Assembly: GCA_023391395.1 (NCBI GenBank)
Contig: JAEWBA010000001.1
Location: forward strand, 1-6,142
Reading direction: 5' to 3'
DNA from: Pseudomonadota bacterium
GTDB lineage: Bacteria > Pseudomonadota > Gammaproteobacteria > Burkholderiales > Burkholderiaceae_D
DNA length: 6,142 nucleotides
Of this stretch, positions 1 through 5,836 are shown one piece after another. The notes under the pieces are model-generated. The model was not told where the DNA came from. It worked only from the letters and a program-made list of their open reading frames with translations, and ran no database searches. A program made the translations under genes and the position numbers. Numbering within the stretch: the stretch's first letter is position 1; each line of letters begins with the position of its first letter.

Positions 1-2
1 CG

Positions 3-1370
3 CGCGCTCAGGCTCGCCAGGGAAGCGATGCCGAGGTCAGGAGGCTGGCGGATGCCGCTCTGCCCATCCTTGAAGTCCACCTGGCCGTGGCGCAGGAAAT
101 CGCCGGCTCGCTGGATCCGCGTGTCTACCTTGCCACTGCCTTCCAGAACGGTTTGTTCGAAATTCAGTTGTCGCGCGTGGCACTGGATCGGGCGCAGGAT
201 GCAAGAGTCAAGGACTTCGCTCAGCGCATGATCGACGACCATACGCGCAACAACAGCGAGCTGACGACGCTGGCGCGTGTCGAAGGCGCGACCCTGCCGA
301 CCGATCTCACACCTGATCAGCAAGATGAGATCGCCGATATCTCGCGGTTTTCCGGTGCCGACTTCGACAAGACCTACATGGACAAGAATGTTGTCGCCCA
401 CGTCAAAGCAGTGCGACAAACACGGCAGCAGACGGAAAGCGGGCGCGATACCGAAGTGCGGGCTTTCGCCTTGAGTACCATCCTGACACTGGCTTCGCAT
501 CTTGCCAATGCCATCGATATCGACAGGCGCATCGAACCCAGCTTCCTGTATTCCGCCTACCAGAGCGGCAAGGCCGAACTGCAACTGGCCAACCTGGCTC
601 GCACCCAGGCAAGCAACGAGACGGTGCGCAGCTTCGCCCAGCAAATGATCAGCGAGCATGCCGCCGTCAATACGCAGATCGAGCAGCTGGCCCAGGAAAG
701 AAGCGTCGTACTGCCCACTGAGACTTCGCCTGAGCAGTTGCGCGACTTTATCGACGTGCTGGGCCAAACCGGTGCCGACTTCGATCGTGAGTACATGGAT
801 ATCAATGTGAATCTGCACGCAGAAGCAGTAGCGCTCGTTAGCGTGCAGTCCCAGAATGCGAATGACGCAGGCTTGCGCACTTTCGCGCAGAATCTTCTGG
901 GTACCCTGAACGCGCATCTGGCGCAGGCGCGAGAAATTCGCCAGCAGCTAGGTACAGCGCAACCGACAACGCCGACAACGCCGACAACGCCGACAACGCC
1001 GGCAACGCCGGCAACACCGGCAACACCGGCAACACCGGCAACACCAGCGCAACCCGGCGCCAGTGGCACTAGTGGAACCAGTGGCACAACTGGGACAACA
1101 GGCCCAACGGGCGCAACAGGCGCAATCGGTCCAACCGGTCCAACGGGCGCAACCGGCCCGACCACGACCAGCCCGACAGGCACGACCAGCCCAGCGGGTG
1201 CAGCAGGCCCAACGGGCGCAACAGGCGCAATCGGCCCAACCGGTCCAACAGGCGCAACCGGCCCGACAGGTACAATCGACCTGACAGGCACCCCAACGGG
1301 CGCAACAGGCGCAATCGGCCCAACCGGTCCAACAGGCGCAACCGGTCCAACAGGCACAGCCAGCGCGTAG
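3..1370 (+). CDS. Multi-DUF4142 protein with collagen-like C-terminal tail (5' end outside window)
   Basis: The frame is open from the first base, so the start lies upstream; the GTG at 87 is internal, because residues before it already match the domain's last helix. Counting from base 3, 455 residues are visible. Residues 1-38 are the end of one DUF4142 domain (His26 in its last helix). Residues 37-176 and 177-316 are two complete copies, with the signatures [10 protein letters not shown] (72-81) and [10 protein letters not shown] (211-220). A proline/threonine linker (321-347) follows, then Gly-X-Y collagen-like repeats (352-455) interrupted by TTSPT, SPA and DLT, ending in ASA with no anchor. 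DUF4142 proteins are usually exported helical-bundle proteins of unknown function; I infer a periplasmic or surface protein with the tail as a stalk or adhesive fibre. A single-domain paralogue lies at 4321-4884. Domain identity is secure, function is not. Confidence 0.88.
   Translation, partial: RAQARQGSDAEVRRLADAALPILEVHLAVAQEIAGSLDPRVYLATAFQNGLFEIQLSRVALDRAQDARVKDFAQRMIDDHTRNNSELTTLARVEGATLPTDLTPDQQDEIADISRFSGADFDKTYMDKNVVAHVKAVRQTRQQTESGRDTEVRAFALSTILTLASHLANAIDIDRRIEPSFLYSAYQSGKAELQLANLARTQASNETVRSFAQQMISEHAAVNTQIEQLAQERSVVLPTETSPEQLRDFIDVLGQTGADFDREYMDINVNLHAEAVALVSVQSQNANDAGLRTFAQNLLGTLNAHLAQAREIRQQLGTAQPTTPTTPTTPTTPATPATPATPATPATPAQPGASGTSGTSGTTGTTGPTGATGAIGPTGPTGATGPTTTSPTGTTSPAGAAGPTGATGAIGPTGPTGATGPTGTIDLTGTPTGATGAIGPTGPTGATGPTGTASA
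963..1043 (+). repeat. 9-bp in-frame tandem repeat (PTT/PAT linker)
   Basis: Nine consecutive 9-bp units, each one Pro-x-Thr triplet: four read ccgacaacg, one ccggcaacg and four ccggcaaca. The ordered change along the array (PTT to PAT, then acg to aca) suggests growth by unit duplication. The unit is a multiple of three, so copy-number change would lengthen or shorten the linker between the last DUF4142 domain and the collagen-like tail without breaking the frame. Confidence 0.9.
1101..1352 (+). repeat. Three 63-bp collagen-like modules
   Basis: Three 63-bp units at 1101-1163, 1206-1268 and 1290-1352 each encode seven triplets of the pattern [21 protein letters not shown]; the third copy starts TPT instead of GPT. 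By direct comparison copies 1 and 2 differ at three bases and copies 2 and 3 at four. They are separated by 42 and 21 bp of irregular Thr/Ser/Pro-rich sequence that breaks the Gly-X-Y register. The Thr-rich composition resembles BclA-like bacterial collagens. The high DNA identity points to recent duplication or gene conversion. Confidence 0.88.
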
Positions 1371-1558
1371 TCATAAGTGGAGCCCCCGGTCGTTCACAGC
1401 AGTCGGGTAATCGTTCTATGAAAGTCATGGTCGCAAGCGCCGCGGCCATGACGCCGTGCTGCGGTGAGCTCTTCACCTGAGGGTGAATTCGCATTGCCAG
1501 CCTGCTAAGGCTTGCCGATCACATCCGCGAACCTTGCGTAAGTCATTGGTGGGCAGCC

Positions 1559-1612
1559 GTCCCGCCTTGGAGGTCCTCTCAAGCAACGACCTTTTCTTTC
1601 GGAAGGCGGGAC
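1559..1612. repeat. 10-bp perfect inverted repeat with nested stem
   Basis: Left arm gtcccgcctt (1559-1568) and right arm aaggcgggac (1603-1612) are perfect reverse complements separated by 34 bases. Inside, aggtc (1571-1575) pairs with gacct (1588-1592), so transcripts from either strand could fold into a long interrupted stem. It lies between two convergent genes. It may be a bidirectional transcription-ending or RNA-stabilising structure, or the trace of a small repeat element; the sequence alone does not decide. Confidence 0.6.
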
Positions 1613-1636
1613 ACGTCGGTGCTTTCCCCGCCTGTG

Positions 1637-1654
1637 AGGGCATGACGATGCCCT
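1637..1654. terminator. Possible weak terminator hairpin at convergent gene ends
   Basis: A 7-bp stem (agggcat/atgccct) with a 4-base gacg loop. It begins 5 bases beyond the stop of the minus-strand gene that ends at 1659. Read on the + strand it is followed by ttcattt, a modest T-rich tail; read on the minus strand there is no T tract. It could end transcription of the + strand collagen-like gene although it lies about 270 bases past that stop, or stabilise the 3' end of the minus-strand mRNA. Confidence 0.35.
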
Positions 1655-1658
1655 TCAT

Positions 1659-2546
1659 TTAATGCAATCGCACGTCCTTGCGCGGCAGGATGTGTACGCC
1701 ATAAATGATGGAGCCCTTGCCTTGCACCGGGCTGAAGATCAACTGCTCTGGCGCTTCCTGGAGAAGCTCGCCTTTGACGTCGATCAGTTCCGAGACGCCG
1801 GCAAACATGGTCTCCAGCATCACCGGTTTGCGCGGCGCGGCGGCGGTGTCCGCATGGAGCTGGCGCAGCATGGCGTCGATGGCCTCGGCCAAGCCTGCCG
1901 TGGCGGCGCGCTTGAAGGCGGCGCCATCCTTTTCCGTCCAGCTTGCTTCGCCGGTGAGCGGACGGACTTCGGCCGGATAGGCGATGTAGCGGGTCCACCA
2001 GCTCTCCGATTCGTTAGCGTCGACCAATGCCGCCTTCACGACCGTATAAACGCGGGCCGTGCCTTTTTCCAGGGGTGTCACGAATATGTAGGGCGTGAGC
2101 TTGAGCGTATGTGCGGCATCTGCTTCCGTCACCCAGTTCGGCAAGGCCGCTTGATTGCGCTTGGCGGCCAGGATTTGCTCGGCTTCGCTTTTGAGATCGA
2201 CGCGGAAAGCTTGCGCATGTTCGCCGATGACGGCCTTGCCGTCCTCACTGCCTGCGCTGTGCGCAGCCAGCACGCCCAAGATGCCGAAGGCACCTTCAGT
2301 CCTGGAAATCTTTCGGGCTTTGGTCACGACCACACGGGTGTCCGGGATCGTATAGGCGCCGGTCGGCACATCGTTCCATCCGGACGGCGCGTCGCCGGTG
2401 ACCGCTATCGTGAATTTTTCCTCTTTCAGGGGAAAGGGGAGGCTGGCGGTAAAGGCGTGAGCGAGCGTGGAGAGCAACAGGCCGGAAAGCAGAAAGGCGG
2501 ATCGGAAACCGCGCGTCATCATAGTGCGCATGGGGACATCTTTCAT
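1659..2546 (-). CDS. Secreted protein of unknown family, 295 aa
   Basis: I do not recognise this family. The product starts with a clear signal peptide: Arg7/Arg12/Arg15, a hydrophobic core at about 17-28 and an AHA|F cleavage site after residue 31. The mature part of about 264 residues has mixed alpha/beta character, with one short hydrophobic patch (FGILGVLAAHSAG, 87-99), a WW pair at 183-184, a helical segment at 207-232 and no cysteines. The ATG at 2546 lacks a visible Shine-Dalgarno; Met6 (2531) also leaves the signal peptide intact and is an equally possible start. The gene begins 26 bp after the stop of the Asp-box protein gene, so the two are probably co-transcribed from the promoter near 4002-4030, with this gene possibly translationally coupled. 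Likely periplasmic or outer-membrane-associated; function unknown. Confidence 0.8.
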   Translation of the reverse strand: MKDVPMRTMMTRGFRSAFLLSGLLLSTLAHAFTASLPFPLKEEKFTIAVTGDAPSGWNDVPTGAYTIPDTRVVVTKARKISRTEGAFGILGVLAAHSAGSEDGKAVIGEHAQAFRVDLKSEAEQILAAKRNQAALPNWVTEADAAHTLKLTPYIFVTPLEKGTARVYTVVKAALVDANESESWWTRYIAYPAEVRPLTGEASWTEKDGAAFKRAATAGLAEAIDAMLRQLHADTAAAPRKPVMLETMFAGVSELIDVKGELLQEAPEQLIFSPVQGKGSIIYGVHILPRKDVRLH

Positions 2547-2572
2547 TTGCAGTCAAACTGGAAACCAGGAAA

Positions 2573-3970
2573 TCATTTGGTCCAGGTCTTGCCGCCGTCG
2601 CTGCTGTGCCAATCCTCCTTGTCCCACATCGATGTGCGGGTCGCGCAAACGGCCGTCAACTGTTGGCCGTCGGCGTCGTCGGCGAACAGTCGGGAGCAGA
2701 AGCTGGCGGGAATGCTCATGATTTCCGGCTCGCTCTTGCCGATGGGCGTGAAGTACAGCGTTGTCGTCGTATCCGAATATGAGGTGCGTGGGCTGAGATA
2801 CAGGCCCTGCTTCGTTTCCAGCGCCGTGGCTATCGTTTTCATCGCTTGCGGCCGGGGCAGGGGCTGCAATTGCGCCGTCTCGTATGGCGCATACAGCAGC
2901 CTGATCCCGGCGCCTTCCCCGAAGGCATAGGCGGAGTAGACATAAAAGCCCCTGGCCCCGTTGTGAAAGCGCGGATAGGCGCCGATGTAGGTCTTGTCGA
3001 AGGCAGCTTCGTTGTACGCGGTCCAGTTGGCGCCGCCATCCTTGCTCACGACAAAGCGGAACAATTCATCGGCCAGCACCACGCCGCTGTCGCCGAAAGT
3101 ATGAATGCGGTAGGGCTTGAAGTCCTTGGGATAGTCGATCGTTCTGCGCTCGGCGCCATCCAGCAACAGAATGCTGTTGCCCTTCGCAAGGCAGGCCACT
3201 CCCTTGCGCCAGTCGGTGCAAAGGGGAGTGCGGCTGTGGCCGATATCGACGATCTTCACCGCGGGCGGCTTGGATGCATCCGGTTTGTCGAGGATGGCCA
3301 CGGTGCCGGTGGTATCGACCACGAAATGGGTGTGTTTGAGCTGGGCCGCGGTCAGCCCCTTGAGATCACGCCGCGCAAATTCCAGGCGCAGCGCTTCCAG
3401 TTGCGGCGCGCTCAGGTAATTACCCGGCGCCAGAACGAACTTTTCGGGCGTGAGCGAGGCCGCCAGCGTCGGGTTGAGCTTTTCCAGCGGCGGCAGGTCG
3501 GTGCTGTTGTCGATATAGCGGATGGCGTACTGCTGCGGATTGTCCGTGCTTTGATGGAACACGAATTGCCCCAGGTTGGTCACCTTGCCGGCTTCGATGA
3601 CGAAAGGGCGATCGACGGACCATGAGGTCGCCGGGCTCCCCCGTAGATGGACGCCGCCAATGTAGGTGCTTTCGCGTGCGCCGACCGCGACCAGGGCATC
3701 GAGCTTGTATTCGCCCGGCGGCAGCGCGACCGCGCGCATGTGGTCTGCCTCCGCCATGTCGGCGTAGCGCTTGCCATTGATGACGGCTTGCCGGATCCAT
3801 CGCTGGCCGGTGTGGCGTATGTCCGGGTGGCGGACGATCTCGAACACCAGCAGTCCCTCGTCCTTCAACTCGTCCGGGAGTTTCTTGGGATCGGCGATAG
3901 CGCCGGAGTGCAGGAACGCCAGCAGTGCGGCCAGGGCAAGCATGCGGTGCGACAGGGATGTCAGGAGCAT
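2573..3970 (-). CDS. Secreted protein with two Asp-box (BNR-like) motifs, 465 aa
   Basis: First gene of a two-gene minus-strand unit. A signal peptide (core LALAALLAF, 11-19; likely cleavage after AIA at 24-26) predicts export. Residues 30-150 look like a small beta domain, with a PPGEY turn at 84-88 and VIEAGKVTNLGQFVF at 124-138. Residues 210-465 have short beta-rich segments with two Asp-box motifs, SKDGGANW (309-316) and SSDGGKTW (456-463), the hallmark S-x-D-x-G-x-x-W of BNR/sialidase-type beta-propellers. The four mature cysteines (251, 260, 425, 442) could form disulfides. Sialidase catalytic residues are not evident, so a structural or binding propeller is more likely than a glycosidase. 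The ATG at 3970 has no Shine-Dalgarno; the frame closes just upstream, and Met10 is the only other sensible start. Specific function unknown. Confidence 0.82.
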   Translation of the reverse strand: MLLTSLSHRMLALAALLAFLHSGAIADPKKLPDELKDEGLLVFEIVRHPDIRHTGQRWIRQAVINGKRYADMAEADHMRAVALPPGEYKLDALVAVGARESTYIGGVHLRGSPATSWSVDRPFVIEAGKVTNLGQFVFHQSTDNPQQYAIRYIDNSTDLPPLEKLNPTLAASLTPEKFVLAPGNYLSAPQLEALRLEFARRDLKGLTAAQLKHTHFVVDTTGTVAILDKPDASKPPAVKIVDIGHSRTPLCTDWRKGVACLAKGNSILLLDGAERRTIDYPKDFKPYRIHTFGDSGVVLADELFRFVVSKDGGANWTAYNEAAFDKTYIGAYPRFHNGARGFYVYSAYAFGEGAGIRLLYAPYETAQLQPLPRPQAMKTIATALETKQGLYLSPRTSYSDTTTTLYFTPIGKSEPEIMSIPASFCSRLFADDADGQQLTAVCATRTSMWDKEDWHSSDGGKTWTK

Positions 3971-4001
3971 GGGGCGGCAAGTTGTTTTTTAGAACATGTT
4001 G

Positions 4002-4030
4002 ACTATACGTTGCGCGCTGGAAGTTGACCA
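4002..4030 (-). promoter_or_regulatory. Candidate sigma70 promoter for the Asp-box operon
   Basis: On the minus strand TGGTCA (4030-4025; 4 of 6 to TTGACA) and TATAGT (4007-4002; 5 of 6 to TATAAT) are separated by exactly 17 bases. Transcription would begin near 3995, giving a leader of about 25 bases before the ATG at 3970. On the + strand the element contains two gttgac copies about 23 bases apart. No other promoter of similar quality was seen before this operon. Confidence 0.6.
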
Positions 4031-4081
4031 GAGACATAAGGCAGAGACGCCTCGCCGGAAACCGGAAGTTCATGCCTGAGC

Positions 4082-4102
4082 GTTCTTGCCACAGGCAAGA
4101 GC
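4082..4102. other. Strong hairpin / dyad in divergent region
   Basis: tcttgcc (4084-4090) and ggcaaga (4094-4100) form a perfect 7-bp stem around aca, extended by a G-U and a G-C pair to 9 bp. No T tract follows on either strand, so it is not a standard terminator. It lies upstream of the minus-strand promoter and about 220 bases before the + strand ATG; it could be a regulator-binding dyad or a leader RNA structure. Confidence 0.5.
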
Positions 4103-4307
4103 CTATGTTGAAAGGGGAGGCCGCCCAGGTAGGCGCCAATTGCCCATGGCGGAAATTACCAATGCCGGTCAATTCTGCGCATGTTGTTCTGCGGACCAGA
4201 TGTCGGCAAGGGCCGGCACAGGCAGGCATGGGGATTGCCTTGAGAGAGCGGGTTCGCCCGACGCGGCCGGTCCGGTCGCATATTTTTCCTTGATACGTGC
4301 CAACCAC

Positions 4308-4313
4308 AGGAGG
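4308..4313 (+). promoter_or_regulatory. Consensus ribosome binding site deciding the DUF4142 start
   Basis: AGGAGG lies 7 bases before the ATG at 4321. An in-frame GTG at 4297 would put this site inside the coding region and add eight residues before the signal peptide, so 4321 is chosen as the start. Confidence 0.9.
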
Positions 4314-4320
4314 TGTCCCC

Positions 4321-4884
4321 ATGCTGCACTGTCTACGACTGTTTTCCGCAATCCTTGCTGCTGCCCTCTTCGCCCTGGGCGCGCCTGCCATGGCGCAGAC
4401 CACGGGCGGCGGTACACCCGGCGCCACCAGCACCGATGCGCGCGGCAAATTGAGCAAAGACGATCACGACTTGCTGCAAGACATCGCCCAGGCCAATCTT
4501 GCCGAAATCGAGACCGGCAAGATGGCGTTGGAAAAGGGACAGAGCGCAGAGGTCAAGAAATTTGCGCAGATGATGATCGACGACCATACCAAGGCCATGG
4601 AGGAATTGCGCACCCTGGCCAAGGCCAAGGGAAGCAGCGTGCCGACGGAAACCGACGTGCAGCACAAGGCCATCGCCACGGCCTTGAAGGCGCTCTCCGG
4701 CGAGACTTTCGACAGTCAGTACATCGCCCGCGTAGGCGTGGGCGACCATGAGCGTACCCACAAGCTGCTGGAAAAGACGCAGCGCGAAGCCAAGGATGCG
4801 GACCTGAAGGCCTATGCTACGAAGACCATCCAAGTGGTCGCGCGCCATCTCGAGGCAGCAAGGAAACTGGAAAAGAAGAAATAG
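4321..4884 (+). CDS. Exported single-domain DUF4142 protein, 187 aa
   Basis: The product has a signal peptide (hydrophobic 9-20, cleavage after AMA at residue 25), a Gly/Thr-rich spacer (26-42) and one full DUF4142 domain (about 45-184) ending in a Lys-rich tail. The family signature FAQMMIDDHT is at 81-90, followed by an SVPTE loop. Glu62, His89, His143 and His177 line up with a Glu and three His in each full repeat of the 3-1370 protein, hinting at a metal-binding four-helix bundle; this is inferred, as the family has no settled function. The usual size for the family is 150-200 aa, so the gene is complete. It appears monocistronic, with 213 bp to the next gene. Expected location is the periplasm or outer membrane. 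Confidence 0.92.
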   Translation: MLHCLRLFSAILAAALFALGAPAMAQTTGGGTPGATSTDARGKLSKDDHDLLQDIAQANLAEIETGKMALEKGQSAEVKKFAQMMIDDHTKAMEELRTLAKAKGSSVPTETDVQHKAIATALKALSGETFDSQYIARVGVGDHERTHKLLEKTQREAKDADLKAYATKTIQVVARHLEAARKLEKKK

Positions 4885-5097
4885 CCTTTATTCCGGCGGT
4901 GAACGGTTCCCATGCATGTAGGGGGCTGTTTGCCATCGGCCCGATGAAAGTGGATTCCTGCCTCGCCTCCCGTATTTGGAAACAGATTCCGGATCGGGGG
5001 GCGACGAAGCGTTTCCGAAGGACTTGCCCAGAAATCGCGGAACGTTTCCGCCGCTTCTCACATCGAAGTTTCTTTCCAATGCATTAATGAGGGCAAT
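4885..5097. other. Intergenic region with short dyads and a repeated octamer
   Basis: This is the 213-bp gap before the Host_attach gene. The 13-base dyad catcgg-c-ccgatg is at 4934-4946. The octamer cgtttccg occurs at 5010-5017 and again at 5043-5050, 33 bp apart (about three helical turns). The second copy overlaps the dyad gcggaa-cgt-ttccgc (5037-5051). These could bind a regulator, but no confident -35/-10 pair was identified, nor a terminator for the DUF4142 gene. Confidence 0.4.
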
Positions 5098-5568
5098 ATG
5101 AATGCAACTTGGATCGTATCGGCCAATGCAAGCCGGGCAAGGTTCTTTTCCCAGCAAAATCTGACCGAACCCCTGGAAGAAATCGAGGACATGGTGAACG
5201 AGGAAGCGCGTTTGCGCATGCTGGAAAACACCGAGTCGGACAAGCGGGGCCCGACCTCCGCGACGAAAAGCATCCATAACGTCGGCGCCGCCACCCCGAA
5301 CAAGATGTACGAACCGCCGCAAACGCCGGACAAGCATTCGGCGGAGTTGTTTGCCAGGGATATCGCCAGCTATCTGCTGCAGGGCTACCAGGAAGGGCGC
5401 TTCCAGCAACTTTCCCTGGTGGTGTCCCCGCAGTTTCTCGGCATGTTACGCAAGCTGCTCGATCCGCAACTGGAATCCGTCGTACGCCTGGAGATCAACA
5501 AGGACTACACCCACTTCAGTCCGCAGCAACTACTCGAACAAATTCAAGCGCACGTTGCCAAGGGATAG
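5098..5568 (+). CDS. Host_attach-family protein (PF10116-like), 156 aa
   Basis: The product has the layout of the family named 'protein required for attachment to host cells'. An N-terminal strand TWIVSANASRARFF (4-17) is followed by a variable, charged, Pro-rich middle (20-80), an amphipathic helix (about 81-98) and the most conserved block at 105-149: LSLVVSPQFLGMLRKL, then LEINKDYTH and a C-terminal helix. About 150 aa is normal for the family. It has no signal peptide and should be cytosolic; the fold is thought to relate to eRF1-like/baeRF domains, so the family name may not reflect the biochemical role here. The ATG at 5098 is preceded by GAGGG (5089-5093). A strong hairpin follows the stop, so the gene is probably transcribed alone. 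Family assignment is from remembered motifs. Confidence 0.87.
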   Translation: MNATWIVSANASRARFFSQQNLTEPLEEIEDMVNEEARLRMLENTESDKRGPTSATKSIHNVGAATPNKMYEPPQTPDKHSAELFARDIASYLLQGYQEGRFQQLSLVVSPQFLGMLRKLLDPQLESVVRLEINKDYTHFSPQQLLEQIQAHVAKG

Positions 5569-5574
5569 CTCTTT

Positions 5575-5602
5575 GGCGCCAGAAGGCCTGCTTTCGGGCG
5601 CC
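5575..5602 (+). terminator. Stem-loop after the Host_attach gene, likely terminator
   Basis: ggcgcc (5575-5580) pairs with ggcgcc (5597-5602). After one A/G mismatch, gaagg (5582-5586) pairs with ctttc (5591-5595) including one G-U pair, giving an 11-bp interrupted stem with a cctg loop. It starts 7 bases after the stop codon. The following ggtctctcgattt is only mildly T-rich, so termination may be partial or the structure may protect the mRNA 3' end. Confidence 0.55.
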
Positions 5603-5836
5603 GGTCTCTCGATTTGCGGCTGTCTTCCGCCTTCCTTCCCTCGACGGCACGGTTGCTCGTGAATAGGGTCTGGAAAATTTAATTCAACGGGAGTGCGAAC
5701 CGATCCATCCGGATCAGATCGACCCAGGTATGAGAGTGTTCTAAGCGAGGAAGCACGCTATCGCTTCATAACAATATGGCCCCAGTGAAAACGGCATCGG
5801 CAAGCAGAGGCTGAAATCCACTCTGTGGAGAACAGG
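5603..5836. promoter_or_regulatory. Upstream region of the cupin gene with short dyads
   Basis: This holds no gene. Two inverted repeats stand out: gatcc/ggatc around four bases (5702-5715) and aagcga/tcgctt around twelve bases (5743-5766). An AT-richer stretch, cataacaatat at 5767-5777, is the most promoter-like -10 zone, but no clear -35 is seen. The final hairpin tccac/gtgga (5817-5829) overlaps the GGAG Shine-Dalgarno (5827-5830) used by the ATG at 5837. Confidence 0.4.

Larger units (their letters stand above)
1371..1658. other. Convergent intergenic gap with inverted repeats, no gene seen
   Basis: This is the 288-bp space between two converging stop codons. I find no convincing gene. 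It contains a 6-bp perfect hairpin with a 4-base loop at 1472-1487 (ttcacc/ggtgaa); the upstream ggtga (1463-1467) could pair alternatively with the same left arm. It also contains a 10-bp inverted repeat at 1559-1612 and a 7-bp hairpin at 1637-1654, listed separately. No arm is followed by a long T run, so none is a classical intrinsic terminator. Confidence 0.6.
3971..4320. other. Divergent intergenic region, 350 bp, no gene seen
   Basis: This region separates the minus-strand operon from the + strand DUF4142 gene. It contains the minus-strand promoter (4002-4030), a strong hairpin (4082-4102), a small stem cggg/cccg closed by a ttcg loop (4249-4260) and the Shine-Dalgarno at 4308-4313. No convincing -35/-10 pair for the + strand gene was found; tatttt at 4281-4286 lacks a matching -35, so an alternative sigma factor is possible. 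Open frames crossing the region have no ribosome binding sites and unlikely compositions. Confidence 0.6.

Noticed and set aside
963..1352. CRISPR-like array
   Set aside because: The repeats are contiguous coding triplets with no unique spacers of constant length; they encode linker and collagen-like protein.
557..1357. Minus-strand open frame rich in Val/Gly/Pro opposite the collagen-like region
   Set aside because: It is the antisense reading of the Gly-X-Y repeats; 3-base periodic repeats keep several frames open. No ribosome site, and the DUF4142 frame is clearly the real one.
1473..1658. 61-codon minus-strand open frame directly after the stop at 1659
   Set aside because: The ATG abuts the upstream stop, but there is no Shine-Dalgarno and no family resemblance, and it runs through the inverted repeats.
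1662..2930. 422-codon + strand open frame
   Set aside because: It lies antisense to two signal-peptide genes, has no recognisable domain and no ribosome binding site; typical high-GC shadow.
3179..3970. Sialidase enzyme based on Asp-boxes
   Set aside because: Only two Asp-boxes are seen, with no evident FRIP motif or catalytic Arg triad, so a glycosidase call is not supported.
4024..4293. 89-codon + strand open frame in the divergent intergenic region
   Set aside because: Non-ATG start without a ribosome site; it overlaps the minus-strand promoter and shows no domain.
3420..4457. 345-codon minus-strand open frame across the divergent region
   Set aside because: It overlaps the secreted Asp-box gene in another frame and runs antisense into the DUF4142 gene; Arg/Pro/Ala-rich, with no domain.
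4333..4848. Minus-strand frame opposite the DUF4142 gene
   Set aside because: Shadow of a well-supported gene with signal peptide, SD and family motifs.
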